A stretch of 64,000 nt of DNA. Source: Spiractinospora alimapuensis. GTDB lineage: Bacteria > Actinomycetota > Actinomycetes > Streptosporangiales > Streptosporangiaceae. This document shows positions 9,125 through 17,663 of this stretch, piece after piece. Numbering within the stretch: the first letter of the stretch is position 1; each line of letters opens with the position of its first letter. The notes under the pieces were generated by a model. It ran no database searches, had not been told where the DNA came from, and worked only from the letters and a program-made list of their open reading frames with translations. A program made the translations under genes and the position numbers. The DNA lies in assembly GCF_018437505.1 (NCBI RefSeq), contig NZ_CP072467.1:3682010-3746009 (forward strand), given 5' to 3'.

Positions 9125-10201
9125 TCACCGCCCGACCTTGGGCGCGAGGAACCGGGAGATGAGCCGGGCCGCGAGGAAGAGCAGCATCACCACGAGGATC
9201 AGGGTCAGGGCCGCGGCCCACGCCCGCTCGTAGTTGATGGCGCCTCCCATGCGCACCTGCGAGTAGATGAAGACCGGCAGGCTCATCATCTGCCCGTCGA
9301 ACAGGTCCCAGTTGATCCGGACCGCGGAGGAGCCAGCGGTGAGGATCAGCGGTGCCGTCTCCCCCACAACACGCGCGATGGCCAGCATGATTCCGGTGGT
9401 GATGCCCGCGGTGGCCGTGGGGAGCACCACCTTCACGATGGTCCGCCACTTGGGGACGCCGAGGGCGTAGGACGCCTCCCGGAGTTCGGCGGGCACCAGG
9501 CGCAGCATCTCCTCGGAGGAGCGCACGACCACCGGGATCATCAGTACGGACAGCGCCACCGCGCCGGCGGCGCCGTTGGTGTGGCCCGGACCGAAGAGCA
9601 TCATCCACAGGGCGACGACGAACAGCCCCGCCACGATGGACGGGATACCGGTCATGACGTCGACGAAGAAGACGATGGCCTTGGCCAGGCGCCCCCGCCC
9701 GTACTCCACCAGGTAGATCGCGGCCAGGATGCCGATCGGGACGGAGATGAGGGTCGCCATCCCGGTGATCATCAGGGTTCCGACGATGGCGTGGTAGACG
9801 CCACCGGCGTCCATGCTCGGCAGGACGCCGTTCATGGAGACGCTGAGGAAGTAGCCGTCGAAGCGGGGAAGCCCGCGGGAGATCACGGTCCACAGCAGTG
9901 AGACCAGTGGCACCATCGCCAGGCCGAAGCAGGTGTAGACGACCGCCGTGACGAACCGGTCCCGTGCCCGCCGCCGGTTCTCCACGATGGTGGAGGCCAG
10001 TGTGATGCCCACCGCGTACAGCACCACGGTGCACACGGCGAGCAGCGGGAGGGAGAAGATGCCGAACGCGGCGGAGCCGCCCGCGGACACCGCGGCCACT
10101 CCCACGAGGAGCAGCGGCGGGAAGTAGCGCGGGAGGGAGCCGGCCAGCAGTTTGGAGTCGCTGATCGGCGGCTCGGGCGGAGCTTCTGTGGTGGTGGTCA
10201 T
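9125..10201 (-). CDS. pstA: Phosphate ABC transporter permease PstA
   Basis: Inner-membrane permease subunit of the phosphate importer. A soluble N-terminal stretch is followed by several hydrophobic helices, with the permease coupling loop EMLRLVPAELREASYALGVPKWRTI and MTGIPSIVAGLFV typical of PstA. At 358 aa it is longer than E. coli PstA because of two extra N-terminal helices (about 28-70), as is common in actinobacteria. Its ATG overlaps the pstC stop (ATGA, 10198-10201), indicating translational coupling. Confidence 0.95.
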   Translation of the reverse strand: MTTTTEAPPEPPISDSKLLAGSLPRYFPPLLLVGVAAVSAGGSAAFGIFSLPLLAVCTVVLYAVGITLASTIVENRRRARDRFVTAVVYTCFGLAMVPLVSLLWTVISRGLPRFDGYFLSVSMNGVLPSMDAGGVYHAIVGTLMITGMATLISVPIGILAAIYLVEYGRGRLAKAIVFFVDVMTGIPSIVAGLFVVALWMMLFGPGHTNGAAGAVALSVLMIPVVVRSSEEMLRLVPAELREASYALGVPKWRTIVKVVLPTATAGITTGIMLAIARVVGETAPLILTAGSSAVRINWDLFDGQMMSLPVFIYSQVRMGGAINYERAWAAALTLILVVMLLFLAARLISRFLAPKVGR

Positions 10202-11193
10202 GCCATGGCCCCCTTGCGGGAGACGATGAGGCGCGCGGCCATGTTCACCAGCAAAGTGATCACGAAGAGCATCAGACCAGCGGCGATGAGAGCGGAGACC
10301 CCGTAGCCGGTGGCTTCGGGGTACTGCAGGGCGATGTGGGCGGCGATGGTCTGGTTACCGCTCTGCAGCAGGAACCAGGACGCCACCAGGGACGGCGACA
10401 GCACCATGGCCACGGCCATGGTCTCGCCGAGGGCGCGGCCCAGGCCGAGCATCACGCCGCCGATCACACCCCGACTGCTGTAGGGGAGGACCGACATCCG
10501 GATCATCTCCCACCGGGTCGCGCCCAGGGCCAGGGAGGCCTCGCGGTTCGCGGTGGGAACCTGCTGGAACACGTCCCGGGAGATCGCGGTAACGATCGGG
10601 AGGATCATGACGGCCAACACGATGGCGGCGGTGAGGATCGTGCGTCCGGTCGTCGAGATGGGGCCGGCGAAGAGGGGGATCCAGCCAAGGTAGCGCTCCA
10701 TGAACGCGTAGGCCGGAAGCAGTTGGTGGACCAGCCAGCCGATCCCCCAGAGTCCGTAGACCACGCTGGGGATCGCGGCGAGGAGGTCGACGAGGTAGCC
10801 GAGGACGGCCGCCAGTCTCCGGGGCGCGTAGTACACGATGAACAACGCGATCCCGATGGCGACCGGTGTCGCCATGACCAGAGCGAGGGCGGCGGCGAGC
10901 ACGGTACCGAACCCGAGGGCCGCGATACCGAACGCGGGCGACTCCCGCGTGTTCGCCTCCCACTCGCTGCTGGTGAAGAAGTTGACGGTGTTGGCCGCGA
11001 GAGAGTCCCACGCCTGAATCACCAGGAAGGCCGCGACACCGGCCAGGATGAGCAGGATCAGGAATCCTGACGCCCGGGTGCTGTTGGCGAACACGGAGTC
11101 GCCGATGCGTCGTCGCGTGGACGATGCGTTGTTCGGCGGGACAACCGGTGGGGGGGACTCGGTGCCGGTCAACTCGTTCCCCGACAGTGGCAT
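10198..11193 (-). CDS. pstC: Phosphate ABC transporter permease PstC
   Basis: Partner permease of PstA. It has six predicted membrane spans starting at SGFLILLILAGVAAFLVI, the loop FQQVPTANREASLALGATRWEMI, and LLAAIPSVVYGLWG, both PstC-like. The length (331 aa) is normal. It is the first gene of the operon. Upstream lie a PHO box and then mshD; the periplasmic binding protein gene pstS, which usually precedes pstC, is not here. Confidence 0.95.
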   Translation of the reverse strand: MPLSGNELTGTESPPPVVPPNNASSTRRRIGDSVFANSTRASGFLILLILAGVAAFLVIQAWDSLAANTVNFFTSSEWEANTRESPAFGIAALGFGTVLAAALALVMATPVAIGIALFIVYYAPRRLAAVLGYLVDLLAAIPSVVYGLWGIGWLVHQLLPAYAFMERYLGWIPLFAGPISTTGRTILTAAIVLAVMILPIVTAISRDVFQQVPTANREASLALGATRWEMIRMSVLPYSSRGVIGGVMLGLGRALGETMAVAMVLSPSLVASWFLLQSGNQTIAAHIALQYPEATGYGVSALIAAGLMLFVITLLVNMAARLIVSRKGAMA

Positions 11194-11346
11194 CCCGCCA
11201 CCGCAACCGCCGCCGGGCGGGCAAGGGTCAGTCGAAGGCCCACGCCTTTACCTTTCCTGACGGTCCTACCGTGATCGGTTCCGAGCACGGCTGTGTGGAT
11301 TTGACCTGGTTGGACCGTATTCAGGTGAGGTGACCAAAGCCCCCGC

Positions 11347-11368
11347 GGCCGGTGAACGGAAGATGAAC
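11347..11368 (-). promoter_or_regulatory. PHO box (PhoP-type operator) upstream of pstC
   Basis: On the minus strand two 11-bp direct repeat units follow each other, GTTCATCTTCC then GTTCACCGGCC. They match the actinomycete PhoP box of GTTCACC-like heptamers with 4-bp spacers. It is about 155 bp upstream of the pstC start. A further lone GTTCACC (complement of 11399-11405) lies 31 bp beyond. Phosphate-starvation induction of pstCAB is therefore likely. Confidence 0.75.
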
Positions 11369-11478
11369 ACCACATCTTGTTCAGGCAAAATCCTGGCGGG
11401 TGAACGACCAACGCCCTGCCCGCGACACGGTCGTGACGGGAACCGGGCAGAGCGGTGAAGGGGGTGAACCCCGGGGCC

Positions 11479-12429
11479 TCAGGTGTGTCCGGGAGCGGAG
11501 TAGAGGACGTCAGTGGTCCACACCGAGAAGCCCACCGACTCATAGAGGTGAACGGCGGCGTGGTTGTTCTCCTCCACGTAGAGCAGAGCCCAGGGCAGGC
11601 CCCGTTCCCGGAGGTAGCGCACACCTTCCACGGTGAGCGCACGGCCAAGCCCCGTCCCCTGCCACGCGGGGTCGACGCCGACCACGTACACCTCGCCCAC
11701 CGGCTCGTCGGCGAGGCCGGCGCCGTCGGCGTGGACCTTGGTCCAGTGGAAGCCGGCGATCCGTCCACTCTCCCGGTCGACGGCGACGAAGAAACCGTCA
11801 GGATCGAACCAGTCCTCCTGCTGACGCTGACGCAGGTCCTCCAACGTCATCGCGCCCTGCTCCGGGTGGTCGACGAACGCGCGCCGATTGGCCTCCAACA
11901 CGGCCTCGTCGTCCTTGCCGGGCTGGAAGGCGCGGATCTCCAGCCGATCGGCCGCCGCGTCCCGCAACTCCGGCCGGGCGAGCCGGACCGGCCCGTCGTG
12001 GTCACGCAGACGCATCCGCAGCTTGCGCAGCCCGCGCACCCGAACCATGCCATGCCGGACCGTCAGTGCGCGCGCCCCCGGGTGCTGGCCGTGCGCCCAC
12101 ACGGCGAGCCGATGGTGGTCGGCGATCATCGCGGACAGGAGTTCCTCCCCGTACCCGTGTCCGCGTCGCTCCGGCGCCACCACGAGCTCGCCGGTGTCGT
12201 TCTCCACGTACCCGAAGCCCGCCAGCCCCGCCTCCGCGTCCTCCAGCAGATAGAACCGGGCCCCCGGAGCCGCCCCGTGCTTGACCCGCAGCAGGGTCTG
12301 CTCCGACAGAGCCGCGACCCCGTCGTGCTCGTCCGCGGCCTCCCCCAGCGCCAACACCGCGGGAATGTCCGCCTCGGTCAGGGTCACACTCGTGCGCAGA
12401 TGACTCATCACCCCATTGTGCTGCGCCAC
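11479..12429 (-). CDS. mshD: Mycothiol synthase (acetyltransferase)
   Basis: Transfers acetyl from acetyl-CoA to Cys-GlcN-inositol, the last step of mycothiol synthesis. It has two tandem GNAT domains. The N-terminal one contains ELVVAPERRGHGYGEELLS; the C-terminal one contains WFDPDGFFVAV, GFHWTKVH, GEVYVVGVDPAWQGTGLGRAL and LLYVEENNHAAVHLYESVGF. The segments FVDHPEQG and GFHWTKVH are hallmarks of MshD. The GTG at 12429 has GGGAGG close upstream; the ATG at 12408 is an alternative. It is transcribed in the direction of pstC but probably separate from it, given the PHO box between them. Confidence 0.93.
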   Translation of the reverse strand: MAQHNGVMSHLRTSVTLTEADIPAVLALGEAADEHDGVAALSEQTLLRVKHGAAPGARFYLLEDAEAGLAGFGYVENDTGELVVAPERRGHGYGEELLSAMIADHHRLAVWAHGQHPGARALTVRHGMVRVRGLRKLRMRLRDHDGPVRLARPELRDAAADRLEIRAFQPGKDDEAVLEANRRAFVDHPEQGAMTLEDLRQRQQEDWFDPDGFFVAVDRESGRIAGFHWTKVHADGAGLADEPVGEVYVVGVDPAWQGTGLGRALTVEGVRYLRERGLPWALLYVEENNHAAVHLYESVGFSVWTTDVLYSAPGHT

Positions 12430-12741
12430 ACCCCCTCCCGCGACGACAGCCGCGAGTCAAGGCGATAGCGAGTAGGTCACACTCCGAGCCGGGAACCGCG
12501 CGGCGCTCCGCGTCTAGCCCCGGTCGTGCTGGGCGACGTTGCGCGCGTACTCCGACGGAGGGGCGGCGACGTACACGAGTTCCGTTTCCTCGGGACGGAA
12601 GCTACGGCCTCAATCGCCCTTGAGATCAAGGCCGCACGGCTACGGGCTCTCCGGCCGGCCCGGCGCGTGGGTCGCGCGACAGGGGGACACTCAGGGATGT
12701 CCCGGATGTGGGGATTGGCGTCGTGATGAATACTTGGTGGC
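12430..12741. other. Gap with no visible gene
   Basis: A 312-bp divergent gap between mshD and the DUF1707 gene. Short frames are present, but none has a ribosome site or a recognisable motif. It presumably holds the two promoters. Confidence 0.5.
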
Positions 12742-13404
12742 ATGGGCGATGAGCGGGTGAGAGCCGGAACACCGGAGGTTCGAGCTTCGGACGCGGAGCG
12801 GGACGCGCTGGTCACGCGGCTCGGTGAGGCGATGGCCGAAGGGCGGCTGGACGTCGCGGAGTACGAGGAGCGAGTGGACGTCGCCCTCGCCGCGCGCAGC
12901 CGTGGCGAGCTGGAGCGGTTGACCGACGACCTGCCGGCGCCGACACCCGCCAAGCGAGACGGGCCGATGCAGGGCGCGGAGCGCCTCACCGATAGTGTCC
13001 CGACGAGCAGCACGGCCATCTGCGTCATGGGCGCCGCGGTCCGCGACGGCACCTGGACCGTGCCGAAGAAGTTCACCGCCCTCTCGGTGATGGGACACGC
13101 CGAGATCGACCTGCGTGAGGCCCAGTTCACCGCCAAGCACACCACGATCCAGGCCCACTCGCTCATGGGTTCGGTCGAGGTCGTCGTTCCCGACGACGTG
13201 CACGTGCGCGTCGAGGGAGTCGGCGTGATGGGCGCCTTCTGGATGGACGACGACCCCGCCGACGTCCCCGCCGACGTGCCGATCGTCACCGTCACCGGCA
13301 TCTCCCTCATGGGCGCCGTGTGGAGCAGCACCCAACCCCGCGAACACCAGAAGCCCCCGAAGAAACGCTGGTGGCACCGACGCAAGAGCGTCACCGAGGG
13401 CTAA
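12742..13404 (+). CDS. DUF1707 (SHOCT-like) and LiaF-like C-terminal protein
   Basis: A 220-residue soluble protein. The N-terminal DUF1707 domain (about 13-65) has VRASDAERDALVTRLGEA and GRLDVAEYEERVDVALAARS. The C-terminal half has repeated small beta units each with a SVMG/SLMG-type turn (ICVMGAAV, LSVMGHAEID, HSLMGSVEV, VGVMGAFW, ISLMGAVW), as in the LiaF/DUF2154 cell-envelope stress family. A basic tail (PPKKRWWHRRK) ends it. There is no membrane helix. A role in envelope stress is by family analogy. Confidence 0.85.
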   Translation: MGDERVRAGTPEVRASDAERDALVTRLGEAMAEGRLDVAEYEERVDVALAARSRGELERLTDDLPAPTPAKRDGPMQGAERLTDSVPTSSTAICVMGAAVRDGTWTVPKKFTALSVMGHAEIDLREAQFTAKHTTIQAHSLMGSVEVVVPDDVHVRVEGVGVMGAFWMDDDPADVPADVPIVTVTGISLMGAVWSSTQPREHQKPPKKRWWHRRKSVTEG

Positions 13405-13532
13405 CCACCCTCGGGCGAGTCCCTGTGGCGCAGCCGCACCGGCCAGCCGGAACCACGCCGCACCGAACACCCCGCGCCTGTGCTTCTGGGCGGGGTTCAC
13501 ACCTGCCGATACTGCGCGCCCACGTCACCCAG

Positions 13533-13622
13533 CGGTCCATCCCCGCGGGCGCGGGGCTTACCGCCCGGCCCACGCCCGCGGATGGTGGGAGGCCGGTCCA
13601 TCCCCGCGGGCGCGGGGCTTAC
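13533..13622 (-). CRISPR. Two-repeat orphan CRISPR mini-array, type I-E-like
   Basis: Two identical 29-bp repeats (13533-13561 and 13594-13622) are separated by a 32-bp spacer (13562-13593), a period of 61 bp typical of type I-E. On the minus strand the repeat begins GTAAGCCCCGCGCC and ends GCGGGGATGGACCG, with the same internal CCCCGC/GCGGGG palindrome and ACCG end as E. coli type I-E repeats. By that orientation the leader would lie above 13623. No cas gene is in the window. The rest of the gap 13405-13844 holds no gene, only a hairpin with 7-bp arms at 13714-13732. Confidence 0.85.
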
Positions 13623-13844
13623 CAGGGCGCGACCTGGGCTTCTTTCCGGGCGTTATCGTTCCGCGATATGCGGGGCGAGTCTATGCACCTCATGATGCCC
13701 CAATAGGCCGGAAAGTGGACGGAAAACGTCCACATTGTTCGTCGGTGTGCTTGCTCGATCGCGGAATCGCGGACGGGTTGTGTCCGCGATGACGGTGGAG
13801 CGCGGTCACGGGTGTTCGTTGGTCACGGGGGCCCGCGTTCCGCC

Positions 13845-14840
13845 TCACTTGCGGCGGCGGCCTCGGTAGCCCGCGCGTACCCGTCGGGCGGGGGCGAGTG
13901 GTGTGGCCAGCAGGAGGAGGAGCAGCAGGGTCACCAGCAGCACCGCGGGGGTCATCGCCGCTCGTGCCGGAGCGGGATCCGTCGCGAGGTTCACGGACTC
14001 GGCGTCCTCGTCCTCCTCCTCGCTCCCCGGCGTGATGAAGGGAAGCTCCGCGAGTCCCTCGGCGTCGCCGGGCGAAGGTCCGCTCGGGACCGACGGCAGC
14101 GGCGCGGGGTCGCGCGGGTCCGGCCCGTCGCCGTCCCGGGGACTGGGCGCGTTGGCGCGTGGCGCGCCGTCGGAATCTCCCCCGTCGCTGTCACTGGGAC
14201 GGTCGGAGGTCCGGTCCGACCGTGGCGGTGCGGACGACGTGGGTGCCGAACTCGTGGGATCCGACGATGTCGGGTCCGATGACGTCGGTGACGGCGTCGA
14301 GGTGGGCGACGGCGTCTGCGTCGGAGACGGTGTCGGGCTCGGCGTGGGCGTTGGCGTAGGAGTCGGGGACGGCGTCGGCTCCGACTCGGGAACGACGTTC
14401 AGTCGCGTCTCGGTGCGTACCGACGACGGCTCCTCGCCGTCCTCAGGCTCGCCGACCACGTAGTCGACCTCGACCGCGAGCACGGTACCGCCCGGCTCGC
14501 TCGGCGCCTCCCCGGACACGACGCCGGTCGCGGTGTCGCCGGGAGCGACGACACCCTCGACGAGCGACGACTCCAGGCCGCCACAGGAATCACAGCTCGG
14601 CCGCACCGCCGTGATGTGGATGTCCTCCGCGCTCGCACCACCGGTGGTGTTCTCGGCCTTGAACACGACCCGCAGGTCGTCCCCGACCTCCACGGTGGCG
14701 GTCTCGGGCGAGGTCAACCCCACCGGACTGACATCGGCACCGGCCGTGGGGGCGAGCGCGACGTGTCCCGCGGCGACGGCGAGAGCGGCGAAGCCCGTGG
14801 CGAGCAGACGCGATCGCGCGCCCGTGCCCCTGGCGTTCAC
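13845..14840 (-). CDS. Secreted Pro/Thr/Ser-rich wall-spanning protein
   Basis: A 331-residue surface protein. It has an N-terminal signal peptide (basic n-region, then LLATGFAALAVAAGHVALA, cleavage near ADV). An Ig/CARDB-like beta domain (about 36-150) contains VEVGDDLRVVFKAENTTGG and a CDSC pair. A long spacer made of PTPSPTPT and DPTSS repeats (about 155-215) and an acidic stretch follow. One C-terminal membrane helix of Leu/Ala ends in a basic tail RRVRAGYRGRRRK. It is probably wall-spanning and membrane anchored. There is no sortase LPxTG motif. The function is unknown. Confidence 0.8.
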   Translation of the reverse strand: MNARGTGARSRLLATGFAALAVAAGHVALAPTAGADVSPVGLTSPETATVEVGDDLRVVFKAENTTGGASAEDIHITAVRPSCDSCGGLESSLVEGVVAPGDTATGVVSGEAPSEPGGTVLAVEVDYVVGEPEDGEEPSSVRTETRLNVVPESEPTPSPTPTPTPTPSPTPSPTQTPSPTSTPSPTSSDPTSSDPTSSAPTSSAPPRSDRTSDRPSDSDGGDSDGAPRANAPSPRDGDGPDPRDPAPLPSVPSGPSPGDAEGLAELPFITPGSEEEDEDAESVNLATDPAPARAAMTPAVLLVTLLLLLLLATPLAPARRVRAGYRGRRRK

Positions 14841-15069
14841 CGGTCCCCCTTCAGGCTCGTGGTGGCCGGCAGAAACACAACCGACCCAGACCTCGTCCGA
14901 ATTCTAGGGTGTTGACCCGTAATCTGACGAGCGTCCAGGCCGGTTCCGGACGCGGCTTCTGTGCGAATTTATCCATCTCGGGTCAGACGAGACGAAAGTC
15001 GCCGATGTCGCCCGCGTTGCCGCAGGGCAGGGTGGGTCCGGTGAACGCCTCTCCGGTCGGTGATCCCGA

Positions 15070-15915
15070 CTACGGCGCGAGAGACACGCCGGAGTCCGTG
15101 TCGGCGGACGAGGCACCCATTGTGGTTGACGCGGACGACGAACCCGTCCCGCCCTCCCGCGCTGGCACCTGACCCCCGGCGGGCTCGGCGCCGTGCCGGC
15201 TGGCTGACTCCGCCATACTCTGCCGCCCGGATGGCTCCGTCACGACGAACCGATAGCCGACGTTGCGCACGGTGCCGATCAGGGCCTCGTACTCGGACCC
15301 GAGCTTCGCGCGCAGGCGGCGGACGTGGACGTCGATGGTGCGGGTGCCGCCGAAGTAGTCGTAGCCCCACACCTCCTGGAGTAGCTGCGCCCGGGTGAAG
15401 ACGCGCCCGGGGTGTTGGGCCAGGAACTTCAACAGCTCGAATTCCTTGAAGGTGAGGTCGAGCGTGCGAGCGCGCAGGCGTGCCGTATAGGTGGCCTCGT
15501 CGATGGTGAGGTCGCCGCGGCGGATCTCGCCGGGCTGGTCGCCGGCGGTCTCGCTCTGGCCGACGGAGAGGCGCAGCCGGGCCTCGACCTCGGCCGGGCC
15601 GGCGGTGCTGAGCAGGAAGTCGGCGGCGTGCCAGTCGCCGCTGATGGCCGCCAGGCCGCCCTCGGTGAGGATCGGCAGCATCGGGCAGTCGACACCCGTC
15701 GTGTCCAACAGGCGGCACAGGTTGCGGGCGCCGGCGAGGTCGGAACGGGCGTCGACCAGGATCGCGTCGACGGAGGAGGCCGTCTGCTCCGGGAGCGAGA
15801 TGAGCGCGCCCGCCTCGGCCGGTGCCACCCGTACGGAGTGCAGAAGGAGTCCGAGTGCCGGGAGCACTCGATCGGAGGGTTCGCTGGAGTTCGTGAGTAG
15901 AAGCAGGTGGCTCAT
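15070..15915 (-). CDS. glnR: GlnR-type orphan response regulator of nitrogen metabolism
   Basis: OmpR-family regulator. The opening [20 protein letters not shown], the AEAGALI and ILVDARSDL receiver segments, and the C-terminal winged helix [21 protein letters not shown] through [20 protein letters not shown] follow GlnR of Streptomyces closely. The receiver domain lacks the usual full set of acidic phosphorylation-pocket residues, as in GlnR, so it is expected to work without a cognate kinase. It would control glnA, amtB and nitrate genes elsewhere. The C-terminal tail after about residue 232 is Ser/Gly-rich and longer than usual. Confidence 0.88.
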   Translation of the reverse strand: MSHLLLLTNSSEPSDRVLPALGLLLHSVRVAPAEAGALISLPEQTASSVDAILVDARSDLAGARNLCRLLDTTGVDCPMLPILTEGGLAAISGDWHAADFLLSTAGPAEVEARLRLSVGQSETAGDQPGEIRRGDLTIDEATYTARLRARTLDLTFKEFELLKFLAQHPGRVFTRAQLLQEVWGYDYFGGTRTIDVHVRRLRAKLGSEYEALIGTVRNVGYRFVVTEPSGRQSMAESASRHGAEPAGGQVPAREGGTGSSSASTTMGASSADTDSGVSLAP

Positions 15916-16035
15916 GCGTCACTTCTTCCGGTTGCCACGCGAAACGCGGTGGAGCGAAGGCGCCGTTGCCCCCGTTGCGGTGGTGCTGACCAGTAGGTGT
16001 GTGCCTCCGTTGTCCCCTACAAGGATAATGAACCC

Positions 16036-16296
16036 ATGGCGACGGTAACCATGCGGTACTGGGCCGCGGCCAAGGCGGCCGCCGGCAGGGACCAAGAAGA
16101 GTGCACGGCCGACACGCTCGCCGAGGCGCTGGAGAGTGTGCGTGTTCGGCACGGTGAGGACGGTCGTCTCGCCGCTGTGCTGGAGCGCTGTTCGTTCCTC
16201 GTCGACGAGACCCCCGTTGGGGCCCGGCCGCACGCGGAGGTACGGTTCGGCGACCAGGCGACGGTGGAGGTTTTGCCACCGTTCGCGGGCGGGTGA
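16036..16296 (+). CDS. MoaD/ThiS family sulfur-carrier protein
   Basis: Small 86-residue ubiquitin-fold protein ending in the Gly-Gly (PPFAGG) that becomes a C-terminal thiocarboxylate in MoaD and ThiS. It has the N-terminal strand TVTMRYWAAAKAAAGR typical of the MoaD side of the family. The ATG at 16036 is chosen for AAGGA 10 nt upstream. It overlaps the next gene, a thiol-redox protein. Whether it serves molybdopterin or another sulfur transfer is not decided by the context. Confidence 0.88.
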   Translation: MATVTMRYWAAAKAAAGRDQEECTADTLAEALESVRVRHGEDGRLAAVLERCSFLVDETPVGARPHAEVRFGDQATVEVLPPFAGG

Positions 16297-16568
16297 GACG
16301 TATGGACCGTAATGGGCGTGTCGAAGCTCACACCATCACGCTTCTGGGCAGGGCAGGCTGCCACCTCTGCGACGAGGCCCGCGACGTGATCACACGCGTC
16401 GCCGCCGACACCGGCGCCGTGGTCCATGAACGCGACATCGACGAGGCGTCGCGGTGGGAGCGAGACGAATACTGGGACAAGATCCCCGTGACCTTTGTCA
16501 ACGGCGCGCAGCACGACTTCTGGCGGGTGAGCGAGAAGCGGCTTCGCCGGGCACTCGAGGAGGGATGA
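16293..16568 (+). CDS. Glutaredoxin-like small thiol protein (DUF836)
   Basis: A 91-residue thioredoxin-fold protein with GRAGCHLCDEAR, a CxxC redox site, and the cis-Pro loop KIPVTFVNG. The glutaredoxin-like DUF836 family fits. The GTG at 16293 overlaps the stop of the MoaD-like gene, so the two are co-translated; an ATG at 16302 is the alternative start. It precedes the Rex operator and rex by about 60 bp. Confidence 0.88.
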   Translation: MRRMDRNGRVEAHTITLLGRAGCHLCDEARDVITRVAADTGAVVHERDIDEASRWERDEYWDKIPVTFVNGAQHDFWRVSEKRLRRALEEG

Positions 16569-16629
16569 ACGACGCGTGGCGAGCGGCGAGGTTTCGGATC
16601 GTCGGCGGGGCAGCCGCCGCGGGCCAACT

Positions 16630-16647
16630 TTGTGCCCTTATTCACAA
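16630..16647 (+). promoter_or_regulatory. Rex operator (ROP) and promoter of rex-hem operon
   Basis: TTGTGCCCTTATTCACAA matches the 18-bp Rex consensus TTGTGAAnnnnTTCACAA at 12 of 14 fixed positions. It overlaps a candidate -35 (TTGTGC at 16630) with a -10 TAACCT at 16653-16658, spacing 17 bp. Binding there would block transcription of rex and hemACD when NADH is low. This fits the known Rex autoregulation in Streptomyces. Confidence 0.8.
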
Positions 16648-16778
16648 CCGCGTAACCTGACCGCCATCAATCAGGCCGACGGGGTTGCCGCATGGGGGCG
16701 GTGTGGCGTGCGGGTCGCTGGTTCCGCGCGAGGTCTCGTGTTCCTCCTCGTCCGAACGCTGATCCGGAGCGCCCATCC

Positions 16779-17465
16779 GTGACACGCAGAACCCCCCGGC
16801 CGCGCGAACGCGGGATCCCCGAAGCGACCGTGGCGCGACTGCCGATCTATCTGCGAGCGTTGCAGGCGCTGACGGAACGTGGCGTGCTCACCGTGTCCTC
16901 GGAGGACCTCGCCGCGACGACGGGCGTGAACTCCGCCAAGCTCCGTAAGGATCTCTCCCACCTCGGTTCCTACGGGACGCGCGGGGTCGGCTACGAGGTG
17001 GAGTACCTCGTGTACCAGATATCCCGTGAACTTGGTCTCACCCAGGACTGGTCGGTCGTCATCGTCGGTATCGGAAACCTGGGCCGCGCCCTCGCGCACT
17101 ATGGGGGCTTCCAACACCGTGGGTTCCGCATCGTCGCCCTCCTGGACACCGCGCCGGCGGTGGTCGGTCAGGAGGTCGCCGGGATCCAGGTCCGCCACCT
17201 CGACACCCTGGAGGACGTCGTCGGGAGCGAGGGCGTGTCGATCGGGGTCGTGGCCACTCCCGCCGCCGCCGCGCAGGCGGTCTGCGACCGTTTGGTGCAG
17301 TCGGGAGTCAGCAGTGTGTTGAACTTCGCTCCCGTGGTTCTCACCGTGCCGCCGCGGGTCGAGGTGCGCAAAGTGGATCTCTCCATCGAGTTGCAGATCC
17401 TCGCGTTCCACGCGCAACGGCGGGCTGACGGCGACTCGGGAGTCGTCCCCGGCGTAACGCTGTGA
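16779..17465 (+). CDS. rex: Redox-sensing repressor Rex
   Basis: Senses the NADH/NAD+ ratio and represses respiratory and heme genes when the ratio is low. The N-terminal winged helix has RGIPEATVARLPIYLRAL and TTGVNSAKLRKDLSHLGSYG; the Rossmann domain has IVGIGNLGRALAHYGGF. VRKVDLSIELQILAFH near the end forms the domain-swapped helix. The GTG at 16779 (228 aa) matches known Rex starts; CGGAG lies about 10 nt upstream. It heads the operon rex-hemA-hemC-hemD-hemB. Confidence 0.95.
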   Translation: MTRRTPRPRERGIPEATVARLPIYLRALQALTERGVLTVSSEDLAATTGVNSAKLRKDLSHLGSYGTRGVGYEVEYLVYQISRELGLTQDWSVVIVGIGNLGRALAHYGGFQHRGFRIVALLDTAPAVVGQEVAGIQVRHLDTLEDVVGSEGVSIGVVATPAAAAQAVCDRLVQSGVSSVLNFAPVVLTVPPRVEVRKVDLSIELQILAFHAQRRADGDSGVVPGVTL

Positions 17466-17663
17466 GCGGCCGACACGTCCCGGTCCGGGCTGGGAGGTCG
17501 AGCCGAAGTCACCGTATCCTTCCTACTCGTTACCGTAGAGGTAGCGGGCCAGGAAACACGACCTAAGGGCCATAGGGTCGAATGAATCGGGACACCACGC
17601 GGGTGGCGGGTGTCCCGGCGGCCGGCGGACCGCGCCGATACGGCTGTTGTTTTGGAGACGTCA

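Noticed and set aside
13320-13706. Open frames crossing the CRISPR repeats
   Set aside because: They are produced by the GC-rich repeat and spacer, and have no coding features.
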